From assembly GCA_022578965.1 (NCBI GenBank), contig MU400509.1, positions 558,001 to 622,000 on the forward strand: a stretch of 64,000 nucleotides of DNA. Reading direction: 5' to 3'. The stretch's first letter is position 1. Every line of letters starts with the position of its first letter. Made by a program: the position numbers and the translations under genes. Shown here piece after piece: positions 23,221 through 33,189 of this stretch. Source of the DNA: Xylaria sp. FL1777 (taxonomy: Eukaryota; Ascomycota; Sordariomycetes; Xylariales; Xylariaceae). The notes under the pieces are model-generated. The model was not told the DNA's origin. It was given only the letters and a program-made list of their open reading frames with translations, and ran no database searches.

Positions 23221-23634
23221 ATGGCAGTCCCATACGCATATCAGCCATTTGGCGTCAGGGAAGCGCAAATCCGGTTGATGGACCTACTTCCCAGCTCGGG
23301 CGACATTCGGTGTTGTCGAAGGAACATCTCCCTTAAGATATCCGAGTGCTACGGAGCTCCGTATTATTGTTCGAGTTCGCCAACACCAAACTACACGATC
23401 TTGGTCGACGACAAGGCATTCCTGGCCCTGGTCGGCCGTAACCTACACACGGCCCCGAACTATGTAAACAGACCCCATAGTGACCTGTTACGACTGGAGT
23501 CGGGTAAGGCGGCGCGACTGGCAGCAGGGCGAACGTCTGTTAGACCCCATTCGCGGCATCATAGAGAACTTACTGGCCGTCGCCGCTTTCAACTCCCTCT
23601 TTGGTTTAGTAGGTTATACAAGAGTTTGCCCTAA
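23221..23634 (+). pseudogene. HET-domain (heterokaryon incompatibility) gene remnant
   Basis: Starts MAVPYAYQPFGVREAQIRLM and continues DLLPSSGDIRC, close to the N-terminus of fungal HET-domain proteins (YxPL-x-IRLLxLxPG-IxC). The segment YTILVDDKAFLALVGRNLHTA matches the next HET block (I-VDGK-F-VT-NL--AL). The block between them, usually EALSYxWG, is scrambled. Downstream, the expected WIDxICINQ core is missing and the frame drifts; a second frame from about 23510 carries DWQQGERLLDPIRGIIENLL for a while. It is therefore a truncated, degraded copy. HET genes normally trigger cell death on fusion of unlike individuals, and dead copies are common. Some risk of over-reading a weak match. Confidence 0.45.
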
Positions 23635-24207
23635 GTCCGCAAGCGGTCTTCCTCTGTGGTATTTGCCAGATAGACTGGGACCGACCACATTGTCAAGGCC
23701 TAGACCATATCGTTGAACTTCATTACTGGTAACCCGGAGATAACGCGGCTGTATCGGATCTCTCCTGGCCAAGGTTTCCGCCAGCGATCTACACAGTCAA
23801 AACAAGTCAGAGAATTGCCCTTTGCCTCCTGATTTGGCTGACTTCCGTATTTACCTTGGGCCAATTGCTTGGTCAAATAAACCAAATTATCTTAATAGCC
23901 GTTTTCCTGCGAATTAAGCCTCAGTAACCGTTTTCTAGTAAGGCTGCGCTGACCATGACCGGGTCAAAGGTCTCTTAACTACTTACCTACAAAGAAAAAA
24001 AGACGAGGTAAGGGCGGAGGACCATATGTACAGTATCTTATGCACTATGCCCCCTTACCCCCTTGCCTACCTATTGTACCCTGAGAGAAATAGGTGTATT
24101 TAAGTGAGTTATCCCATACCCCCAAAGCACACCTTGGAAGCCTCTCCGACTCTACTGCTGTTTGACATCCACTTATCGTTTTCAAGCTGTACAACACCAT
24201 CAACATA
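23635..24207. other. Intergenic: tail of HET remnant and GST promoter
   Basis: 573 bp. The left part still has short HET-like drifted frames, for example up to about 23716. The right part is the GST promoter. Nothing further recognised. Confidence 0.4.
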
Positions 24208-25376
24208 ATGAAGCCTGTTCTTGTATGGATGGCACGTGAGTTCACCAATAGTCCCCCATCCATTCATTCTTTGCTTGAGAGATGAAGCTAGCAATTAATC
24301 ATCTCTATAGCTCCGGGACCTAACCCGTGGAAGGTTAGTGACTGCATACTGCCATTTATATGAAGTCTCCTTTACACTACTAGCTTTCTACTATACTTAC
24401 CTACATCTTATAGGTCGTTCTGGTTCTCGAGGAGTTAGGAGTGCCGTATGAAATCAAGTCCATTAGGTTTGAGCACATCAAGAAGAAGCCCTTCATTGAC
24501 CTCAACCCCAACGGACGTGTCCCTGGTAAGCTAATTCCATATCATGAGCGACGCTGAAGAGCAGCCATCTTAGACTGACTTGTTCTCGTCAACTCAACAG
24601 CCATCTAAGACCCAAACACCGACCTCGTTCTCTGGGAATCTGGAGCCATCATCAACTACCTGATCGAGCAGTACGACAAGTCCCATATCCTCAGCTACGA
24701 CACGATCAAGGAAAAACACCTGTGCAATCAGTGGTGTAAGTGAACTGTCCTGAAGCCACTCTCCTTACTTCCATCCTGCGCACGAGTTTGTTAAGGCAGT
24801 GCTTGTCTCTGTCCCGGCCTCGGGAGGGACCTGATATCTCATGACCAAGCCCTCAGCACCATGACGTTGCGGTTAGACGCTGAGCCCTAGTCTCCTACAA
24901 CAGTGCACTTTCAGATGAGCGGGCAGGGGCCCTATTTCGGGCAGGCAGGATGGTTCACGGCGCTACACTCCGAAAAGCTACCCTCAGTTATCGAACGATA
25001 CCGAAACGAGGTACGGCGAATCCATGGGGTGCTCGACAAATGGCTGCAGCAGGACGGCGGGCGGCAGTGGCTAGTGGGTGACAAGATGACGTACGCGGAT
25101 CTCGCGTTCACGACATGGAACGAGCGGTCCGACGACATCCTTGGGTGCGCACCCGAGGACAAGTTCTGCGGATTCCCGCACCTACAGGCCTGGCACGAGC
25201 GCATGACTCAGCGCCCTTCGTGGAAGTCCGCCATGGATTCCCGCACTCGCCTAATGGACGAGCAAGGGTTGACGTGGACGGGTATGCCCAAGGATGTTCA
25301 CAGCCTGGCTGAGTACGAGGCCAAGATTAAAGCCGACGAGGAGGCCGCCGCCGCCGCCGCCGCAGCTGCGGAGTAG
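24208..25376 (+). CDS. Glutathione S-transferase (Ure2p-like) with an in-frame stop at 24606-24608
   Basis: Cytosolic GST of the fungal Ure2-like group, about 253 aa. Exons: 24208-24235, 24312-24334 (23-bp microexon), 24414-24525, 24601-24735 and 24904-25376. Thioredoxin-fold half: PPGPNPWKVVLVLEELGVPYE, then FIDLNPNGRVP, then DPNTDLVLWESGAIINYLIEQY with the glutathione-binding Glu-Ser. Helical half: QWLHFQMSGQGPYFGQAGWF and FPHLQAWHERMTQRPSW. The C-terminus is poly-Ala. With the normal CAG acceptor, exon 4 reads A-I-stop-D-P where relatives read AIEDP: a TAA stands in place of a Glu codon. Use of the AG at 24608-24609 instead gives RVP-DPNT in frame, deleting three residues and the stop. So it is either a new null allele, a rescued splice variant or a base error. 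Confidence 0.85.
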
Positions 25377-25659
25377 AGTAGCCGCTCGCATGTTTAGGAG
25401 CTAAGCGAGCGTTGTTGGCCTGTCTGCAGCTAGTTTTCTCTTCCCTTTCCTTCTCTCACAAAGTACCTAGGTAGTGTAGGCTTACTATCAATTCACGGAG
25501 ACACTCACATTTAGCAGGCCAAAGACCCCTAATTAGGAGCTAGGGGCCTAAAGACTTATCTAGCATATGTGCCGATAACCTGGCAATAACTAGAGGTACA
25601 GATTTTCCTCCTTCCAAATATTTTAGAATTTCATGCAAACTACCTGACGAGTGAAATGA
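25377..25659. other. 3' space between convergent GST and GH27 genes
   Basis: 283 bp of AT-rich sequence between two stop codons; contains a CCTAGGTAG word near 25468. No gene. Confidence 0.4.
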
Positions 25660-27143
25660 TCAGGAAGTGAAAAGCAAGGCCGCAGTATCGTGTGACGCCA
25701 CCTCGACCGTGACACTGGAAGTAAACGAACCAAGGTCCTCGCCTGTCCATATGTCCAGCACGCTATACGTCCCATCAGCATCGAGGCTCGGAATCTCTCC
25801 AAAATCAGCCGTCATGTTTCGGCTACCTGTCAACGTGTTCATCAAAAGCACAAGAGTGCCCTGCTGGCTCTCTCCAGACCAGAACTCAGCCGGATTGGTA
25901 GCGTTGAAAGTGTAGTCGGGGTTAGTGCCCCATTTATAGGGTTTGGCAGGGGTACCATAGACGTCGTCTTGGTTGAAAGCAAGCAGATACTTGTTCAAGA
26001 GGATCTCCTTGGCGTCGTCGGATGCTGCGTTGAGGTTGGTGCCTATTAGTAGTGGGCTCTTCATCGCGGCCCAGAAGGCGAAGTGGGTGCGCTCTTCTGC
26101 CGTGGTGAGCCCGGCGTTTCCAACTTCGAGCATGTCTGCGTCAGGATGGCCCCAGAAGTCGGCGTCGTTCAGGATAAATGAATTCATGTTCAGAATGGAA
26201 GCGACATAGGTAAACCCGGCTGTGAGATATGATTAGATTGTGATACGTCTCCTTTTCCCCTCTTTTTCAGACGATGTTGTGTGATTGGGGCTTGACCTAC
26301 GTTGGATATCGTCACTCATACGCCACGAATTCCCTGTTTCGTTTCCCCATTGCTCTACGCCCGCAGTTCCCCATGAGCAGAGACTGTAGAGGATTGTTCG
26401 GTTCTGCGCTTGAAGAGCATCTCTCATGATTGCATAGCGCTTAGACGAGTTGGAAGTGGTGTAGTCGTATCCAGCCGGGCAGTAATCGTTTGAGTCTATG
26501 CATGTCCCATTGACGTAGTTATTAGGATCGTAGAGACTATAAACGCATGCATTGCACTCGTCTGTCCAATTTGACGGTACATTGCAATTATCATATTTTA
26601 AATCCATTTATTGTTAATTAAGCCCAAAATCCCTGTAGGGAGTTCTGAGGTACACTCACAATCAATGCCCCAAGCTGCCCATGTAGTGGCATCGATAGTC
26701 TCATAACCGATGCTCGCAGGGTAGCCGGCACATGTCTGTGTACCAGCGCTGCTATAGATTCCAATCTTAAATCCCAATTCATGGATTTTGTCGGCAAGGC
26801 CCGATATGCCGTTAGGAAACCTGGTGGGATCAGGGACTAGTTGCTGTGTCTCCTTGTCGCGGCCGGTCTTTACAGACCAGCAATCGTCAAGGTTGACATA
26901 TTTATAACCGGCATCCTAGGGTAATACGTCAATAATCTTAAATATTATAATGAAATTCACGGGTACCTTAAAGCCAAACTCGACCATAGCATTGGCCGCA
27001 TCGAGAATCAAAGTTTCGTTGATATCACAGTGGTAAGCATTCCAGGAGTTCCAGCCGAGTGCGGGTAGCTTGCCTGTGCCGTCTGCCCATTCGACGGCTG
27101 ATACAGTTGATGCTGAAAGAAATAGTGCCCCTATAAAATACAT
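25660..27143 (-). CDS. Secreted alpha-galactosidase (GH27) with a defective third-exon splice acceptor
   Basis: Extracellular hydrolase that removes alpha-1,6-galactose from melibiose, raffinose and galactomannan. Exons: 27143-26967, 26915-26660, 26603-26301 and 26219-25660 (431 aa). Signal peptide [18 protein letters not shown]27 landmarks: [33 protein letters not shown] with the catalytic Asp nucleophile, and [27 protein letters not shown] with the acid/base region. Family homology needs exon 3 to begin at 26603 (I-D-Y-LKYDNC), but the two bases before it are GG, not AG. The next AG (26563-26562) keeps the frame but deletes 14 residues, among them the catalytic Asp. Function is therefore doubtful unless a GT-GG splice is used. 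Final exon carries several N-glycosylation sites. Confidence 0.88.
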
Positions 27144-28559
27144 TGTTATGATATTACTACTGGTTTTACTGGAGCTCCGCTTGAGGCTTATTCATCTAAG
27201 CACGAGTTGTAACATTCGACTTCTGGGGGTGCTCGGTACTTAATAATCAATATTTCCTATTCCTTGGTTGAGCTTATTTATATCATCAAGGTTCCTATTC
27301 CCCCGCGCAAATCTATGTTGTATTCGCATGGTAGGTATCCCGAGGTTACTTTGGTGATGCCTGCTCAGTACAGTGATCATTGCTGTATACGGGCGAACTG
27401 CGCCAATGACCTTCTGTTTTGGTTCACATGCATCTCGTAATGTCTTTCGCTACGCTACTGTTTAATCTGAGGATGAACCCATCCAATCAGGACTTTCTAC
27501 TATATAACGGTGTACCTACCCATCGCGCCAGCAACTGCATCAATGTTGCAACTAGTCTGTATGATCGTATTATGGCATCTAGAAGAACAGACTGCTAGCT
27601 TAACAATGAAGGATAACAGTGTCCACCAATCGGTGTTAAGGAGTCACATATCGTTCAAAAAGTTGTATACTAGACTTCTATCACGCACCTTCATGGCCTA
27701 ATCTTGACTTGTGGAGGGATAAATCCCACAAATCAATGCTGATATCTCTATCAGAGACTATTCAGCCTGAAATTCTATCAGCTTCAACCGCCTCTTAACT
27801 ATACGCGAGTACGAGCACAATTGACACCCGAGTACAATTAACTCCAAAAGTGCCCACAAGCCGCCCCTTTATTCTCATAGAGAATTGAGGGGCGAATACG
27901 TATGATTTCGTAGCTTGTGCGTAAGTTTAATTGTAACGAAGGTAACTAGTAGCCTTGTAAGTTATGAGTCGGAGACGCTGGAACTATGGCATGCTAAAGT
28001 GTAGTGTCGAAATTTATACGCATGTTTACCTATTTTCAAACGATGAGTCTTAGAATAAAAGTCTTTATTCTCAATCAACTATAACTGGACGCCGACATTT
28101 CCTCAGAGATCTATGAGGATAGCCTAACATGGCAGCTTATATTGGTCGTCCTATCCCATGTGGTTCGCCTTCAAACTCCTTGATGTACAATCACAGTCCC
28201 ATGTCTAAATATCACCCACATGCGCATGGCAACGCGTGATAGATTTTTCTAAGCATTTATTCTACCTAAATCGAGTCTCAAGAACTCGCCTTTAGTAGCT
28301 TCTAATCATTAAATTAGCACAACCCCGCAGGTTGTTTCCGTCCGCATCTACCCGGTATCTGCCCGCTTTACCCGCTTTATAGCTCATCGGAGCTCTGATG
28401 TAACCACAACGCAACTCCGATCATAGCAGACATTTGTCGTACCCTAAGTTCGGCTTCATCCAGTAATCCAAGGCATACTAACAGGATTTTTACTTGGCGT
28501 TCCTACGGTAGAGCTAAGATCACTGATCCTGTATTTTCTCACATATCGATTCATTTGCC
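27144..28559. promoter_or_regulatory. Divergent promoter region of GH27 and the substrate-binding-like gene
   Basis: 1.4 kb, AT-rich, between two head-to-head genes. Frames such as 27510-27701 have no motif. I see no RNA gene, no long repeat and no transposon end. Confidence 0.5.
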
Positions 28560-29574
28560 ATGACTGACTCGCCAATCCGCATCGGCTTCGTACCGGAGCA
28601 CTTCTCCACACCACTTCACTTCGCACAGAAGTATTTCGGTCTCGATGCTAAACTCATCCCGTTCCCGTCCGGGACCGGCCACATGATTACGGCCATCCGA
28701 GCGGGCGAGATTGACATTGGCATCGGGCTCACCGAGGCATGGGTCGCCGGCCTTGGCAAGGAGGATACCCCCGGCGACGGCGGATACCGTATCGTCGGCA
28801 CTTACGTCGAGACACCACTGTGTAAGACTCGCCGTGACTTCTCACAAGTTTCCAACATCAGACCGTGACGAAACGAAACTAATGTATATCTGCTCAGGCT
28901 GGGCAATCTCAACCGGCGCCAAGCGTCCGGAGATCACATCAGTAGACTCGCTCAAGGGCTCCAAGATTGGGATTTCTCGCCTGGGATCGGGGAGTCAGGT
29001 GATGGGGTACGTGCTGGCGGACCAACAGGGCTGGCTGACGCCTTCCTCGGCGCCGTACTCGGACTTCGTGGTCCTGCAGAACTTCGCCAACCTGCGCAAC
29101 GCCGTCAACGACGGGACGGCCGACTTCTTTATGTGGGAGCACTTCACGTCGAAGCGGTACTACGACAGCGGGGAGATCCGGCGCGTCGGCGAGATCTACA
29201 CGCCGTGGAGTAGTTGGAAGATCGTCGCCTCGACGGCCCTGCTGGGCGGCGCGGGGGCCGAGGGCAAGGCCGACGCGAGACTCATGGACGTCTTTAAGAA
29301 GCTGGACCAGGGCGTCCAGTACTTCGGGACGCACAAGGATGAGGCCGTCGAGTATATCAGCACGGCGCTCGATTACTCGGCCGAAGATGCTCGTGAGTGG
29401 CTAACGACTGTTCGGTTCTCCTCTAAAACGGAAGGTGTGGATGTCAAGGTCATCACTGAGTGCATCAACATCCTGCAAAAGGCTGGCGTGCTGAAGGAGG
29501 GAGATGGTGAGAAGACTAAGGCGCTGGCTGATGGTATGCTCGTCAAAGGGCTGGCAGCACAATTCCCGGAATAG
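28560..29574 (+). CDS. Periplasmic-binding-protein type II-like protein (Ca3427 family)
   Basis: 312-aa protein with the fold of bacterial ABC-importer substrate-binding proteins, as in the Candida protein Ca3427 (recalled structural relative). Two exons: 28560-28821 and 28898-29574; intron 76 bp. Domain 1 starts IRIGFVPEHFSTPLHFAQKY, then IRAGEIDIGIGLTEAWVAG. Domain 2 contains VDSLKGSKIGISRLGSGSQV and FFMWEHFTSKRYYDSGEIRRV. There is no signal peptide or membrane anchor, so the protein should be cytosolic. Fungi lack the matching importers, so the role is probably binding, or enzymatic like the related NMT1/THI5 fold; the ligand is unknown. All ligand-cleft segments appear intact. Confidence 0.85.
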
Positions 29575-30165
29575 ATAATCATATTAGAATCATAAACGGA
29601 TACTGTCTTTGTAGGGATATTGGTAATTAATAAATAGGTCTGTGTTAATGGGTTGGTCTTCAAAATAGTATTAATTGGCTTTTAATTGGCTATCTGCTCT
29701 CGAATAGGGGTATGTAGGGGCGTAGTGATGGCTTAAGGAGACGGTGAAGAACGTGACTATGACCCTATAATCTGCCAATTCTAAAGAAATAGGTCTATAT
29801 ACCTACCCTTAAATTGCCTCTAGTGAGCGACGAATAGAAACAGAGAACGTAGCTTACCTTGAACCAACTTTTAAATGCTACGTCAACTAACCAAGGTTGA
29901 ACTACCGGGTAAGCTACGATAGTCAGGGGGCTGAAGGAGGTGAATAGAAAGGCGCTATCTAACTATGTAGGTACCTAGGTAGCCCCACATCTACTATCTA
30001 AAGAGTAATTCCCACACGATATCTGGAATGACGTCTTTTCGCTCTTCGTTTTGAGCAGACTCCTAGCAACGCAACAATAGTAGCCACCCAGCTACGAAAT
30101 ACAAAGCGACGGCGAGCCGAAGCGCCCAGAGACGTCCCATTGCCAACCATCCGCCCAGCAGCGCA
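29575..30165. other. Intergenic, nothing recognised
   Basis: 591 bp between two genes on the same strand. Contains GTAGGTACCTAGGTAG at about 29966-29981. No coding motif. Probably the promoter of the downstream mitochondrial gene. Confidence 0.45.
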
Positions 30166-31038
30166 ATGCCAGTCCCCAGCGCCCTCTGGCAGTCCGCTCT
30201 ACTCCGCCACGCGCCACGAAACCCCATGCGGCGTCTCGCGCACAGCAGACCGCATGCACGAATACGCAACAGACGCTTCCAATCAACAGATTCGAAGCCT
30301 TCCTCGCCCTCTTCCCCGACTTCTTCGCAGCCGACTCCGCAAACCCACCGCATCTCGCGGATCCTAACGAGCGCCTCGCGCTTCCTCCCAAAGCGTCTGC
30401 GAACCTCTCTCCAGAACCTGCGCTCGGCGCCCCTCTCGCACGTCGGCGCATTCCTCCTGCTGCACGAGATCACGGCCATTCTCCCCATCTTCGGGCTCAC
30501 GTACGCCTTCTACGCTCTGGACTGGGTCCCCACGAGCTGGGTCCTGGGGCCGTTCGCCGCGTGGGCTGAGGACGGGCTGAAGAAGTATGTTCCTTATTTC
30601 CGGAGGAAGCGGTGGTTTGGGCTTGGCAAGGAAGATGAACAAGGGGCCGCGGGTGGAGAGGAGGCGCTCGAGAGTCAGCTGAGGGAGGAGGTGAAGAGGG
30701 AAGAGGAGCGCGAGGGTCGCGAGGGGAAGGGAGGCTGGTTTAGAAGATTATCGGGAAAAAGGGAGGACGATGCCTCCACTACATCTACAGCCTTGAGTGA
30801 AGAGACTGCCGAAACAGGAGAAACAAAGAAAGTAACCGCTGTGTGGACGAAGGTTAAGCACGCTGCTACGGTTGACAATACTGAAAAGGGCTATAAGATC
30901 GGCATTCAGATCGCCGCCGCCTACACTATTACAAAGTTTTTACTGGTGCCCCGGATAGCGCTCAGTCTATGGTTAACACCTTGGCTTGCGAGGGGTTTCG
31001 TGGGTTTCCGACAAACGGTACGGAGGAAAAGAAGCTAG
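30166..31038 (+). CDS. Putative mitochondrial inner-membrane protein (DUF1279/FAM210-, FMP10/MRX11-like)
   Basis: Single-exon gene, 290 aa. The N-terminus is rich in Arg, Ser and Pro and poor in acids (MPVPSALWQSALLRHAPRNP), as in a mitochondrial presequence. The conserved core SHVGAFLLLHEITAILPIFG then LTYAFYALDWVPTSW forms one membrane segment and resembles fungal mitochondrial proteins of the DUF1279/FMP10 type. A charged Glu/Lys/Arg region of about 90 residues follows (EEVKREEEREGREGKGGW). A second hydrophobic segment (KIGIQIAAAYTITKFLLVPR) lies near the C-terminus before a basic tail. Role not established; related proteins turn up with mitochondrial expression complexes. Family assignment is by recall and only moderately firm. 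Confidence 0.72.
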   Translation: MPVPSALWQSALLRHAPRNPMRRLAHSRPHARIRNRRFQSTDSKPSSPSSPTSSQPTPQTHRISRILTSASRFLPKRLRTSLQNLRSAPLSHVGAFLLLHEITAILPIFGLTYAFYALDWVPTSWVLGPFAAWAEDGLKKYVPYFRRKRWFGLGKEDEQGAAGGEEALESQLREEVKREEEREGREGKGGWFRRLSGKREDDASTTSTALSEETAETGETKKVTAVWTKVKHAATVDNTEKGYKIGIQIAAAYTITKFLLVPRIALSLWLTPWLARGFVGFRQTVRRKRS

Positions 31039-31249
31039 AAAGGGGGACATCACGACCGGTTACGGATACCACCCAGAGATGCAGCTGTAAAAAGCCAACA
31101 GAGGAAAGAATTGTGGCTAATATGTCCCTTTTGTTTATTTTGGCCGTCCTCGTACGTTATGTCGGTCCTAGATGATGCGCAGCAGGCGTCCTACTAGTGC
31201 AGATATTGGAGCCTGACTGATACGCGCGAATCCTGCTACTCGATTGCAC

Positions 31250-32072
31250 TTAGGGCTTCTCGTAGATCCAGCTAGCTTGGGCACTCTTCCAGTTCTGAAC
31301 CTCGCCATCCTTGAACCAAAGAGCAATCTCCTTCTCGGCGCTCTCGACGCTGTCGGAGCCGTGGCAGACGTTGCGACCGACATCAATGGCGAAGTCACCA
31401 CGGATGGTGCCAGGAAGGGAGGCAAGGGGGTTGGTAGCACCGAGGAGGGCTATTTTGAATGTCAGCTCTAGTCGCCATGAGGAAATTGGGTGGGATGTAG
31501 GGGTTACGTACTACGGCCAGTCTTGACGGCATCACGGCCCTCCCACACCATAGCACAGATCGGACCGCTGTTCATGTCTATAGTTCCCGATTAGTTGGCG
31601 CATCCCTGATAATGGTCGGTAGACAGTCGCAACATACACTCGACAAGGCCAGCAAAGAAGGGCTTGTCCTTGAGGTCAGCATCTGTGGAATGTTATGTTA
31701 GTTGGGCTCAACGGTCGGGAGTAGACGGGGTCATCATACAGTGCTGCTCGAGGTGGGCCTTGCCAGGGGTAACGAGCTTGATGGCAACAAGCTTGTAGCT
31801 GGTTATATATTGTTAGTTCGGGCCGCGCAGAGAGTGTTGAGTTACCGGCTCGACTCACCCTCGGTTCTCGAAGCGGGAAATGATGGGACCAATGAGGCCA
31901 CGCTAAAATACGTATTAGAAGTAGGCTTCGACAACTCCTAGTAAGACGAAGAGAAAGTACCTGAACGCCATCGGGCTTAATAGCGATGAAACTAGAGATG
32001 AGAGGTTAGCGCTGTGTGTTGGGTTTCTGTCTTCACAGCACATTTGACCACTTACGTCTTCTCGGTAGACAT
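31250..32072 (-). CDS. NDK1: Nucleoside diphosphate kinase
   Basis: Transfers the gamma-phosphate between nucleoside triphosphates via a phospho-histidine. Seven exons: 32072-32056, 31991-31961, 31902-31859, 31798-31740, 31682-31638, 31577-31512 and 31449-31250 (153 aa, the usual length). All six introns are GT-AG and short. Landmarks: [93 protein letters not shown] (catalytic His in NVCHGSD), and the C-terminal WIYEKP. The start MSTEKT is the usual one. Unusually, the frame stays open upstream for about 128 codons to an ATG at 32456 (see findings). It is head-to-head with glucosidase II. Confidence 0.96.
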
Positions 32073-32456
32073 CTTGTGTTGAGGTTCTGGGTTTGGGGGT
32101 GGTAAGGATGAGGTGGTCGACAAGAGTCCTTCTAGAGGAACGAGAAGTTCGGGTTCAGGTTCGTGGTGTGCGGAGGCAAAGAGGCTACCGAAAGCTTCTT
32201 TGTAGATGTGGTAGTCGTGTTTGACGCTCTTGGGAAAACTCCAGCCGGGACGATCGTGAATTTGCCAGGGAAGGAGGAAGAACAGAAAAAATACGAGCCA
32301 AAGGGAGGTGAAGAAAACACAGAGGGCGGGGTGACGGACGTTTTGGCGGGGCTGCATCTGATGCTTTGGCCCCTGTTGATTGGACAATGCTGGCTGCGCA
32401 GCTTGTGCTGTGCTGGAGCCCGATGGAGGGGTAATCCCACTGTGTTTTTTGCCCAT
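32073..32456 (-). other. Open in-frame upstream extension of the NDP kinase gene (alternative N-terminus or 5' UTR)
   Basis: From ATG at 32456 to the NDK start codon the same frame is open for 128 codons with no stop. It encodes MGKKHSGITPPSGSSTAQ, a Gln-rich linker, a strong hydrophobic run ALCVFFTSLWLVFFLFFLLP and a Pro-rich tail leading into KMSTEKT. If translated, it would put a type II membrane anchor on NDP kinase. It may equally be a 5' UTR that is open by chance; the pyrimidine-rich antisense composition could favour that. Confidence 0.35.
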
Positions 32457-33189
32457 TTACTGTGCTATAGCTCCGTAACCTAGGGAGCTCTTTTAGAGTT
32501 TTTTGTTTTCTGTGAGGTAAAAGATTGGTGGAATGGCAGTAGTAACAGGTGTAGAAGCATAGCCCATGTAGAAAACAAATCTACACTAGCTAGCCAAAAC
32601 ACTTATTTAGACGATTAATTAAGGCGCAAGTCTTTTAATTAACTGGTTGGGAACAACGGGTTATAGCTTGACAACCAATTCCGATCAGACGCAAGTTACA
32701 TGGCATCAGACAAACTGGAGTTTAATCACACTCAAATATGGGTAAGTACTTATCTATCATGATGCGAATGAGATGTTGTGGCTGGAGTACCTACTTAAGT
32801 ACCTACCCTTCGTAAAATGTGGCTTGTTTACTGCACATCGGCACTTATTGAGTGGCCAAAACACGCTGGCGGGTCTGAAATACCGCCCGGGGTACAGTGC
32901 TTAGGCGGCTGCTTTTGTGCACTTCCATCTGAAGTACCTACCGGTAAATCTACTGGACAGCTTGTCATGGCTTACCATTCCTACATTCGGCCACGTTCCT
33001 CCCGTATTCACCTATAATTCTTCACCAATTGCCAGTGGCTGGTCGAAGCAACTACACCTACCTCTATCGCATTGCTTCAGATGACTGGAAGCTCTATGAT
33101 TCCTTTCATTCGCTGCTGATACATTCTGCTTGACATCTTCGGCCTTCTACTTCCCCCCAGTCTTCTGGGGGATCCCACTAGGATTGAAG
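32457..33189. promoter_or_regulatory. Divergent promoter of NDP kinase and glucosidase II
   Basis: Contains two TTAATTAA sites around 32616-32642 and a GTACCTACTTAAGTACCTAC repeat at about 32788-32807, of the same type found in other promoters of this window. No gene is seen; the frame at 32817-33017 has no motif. Confidence 0.5.
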
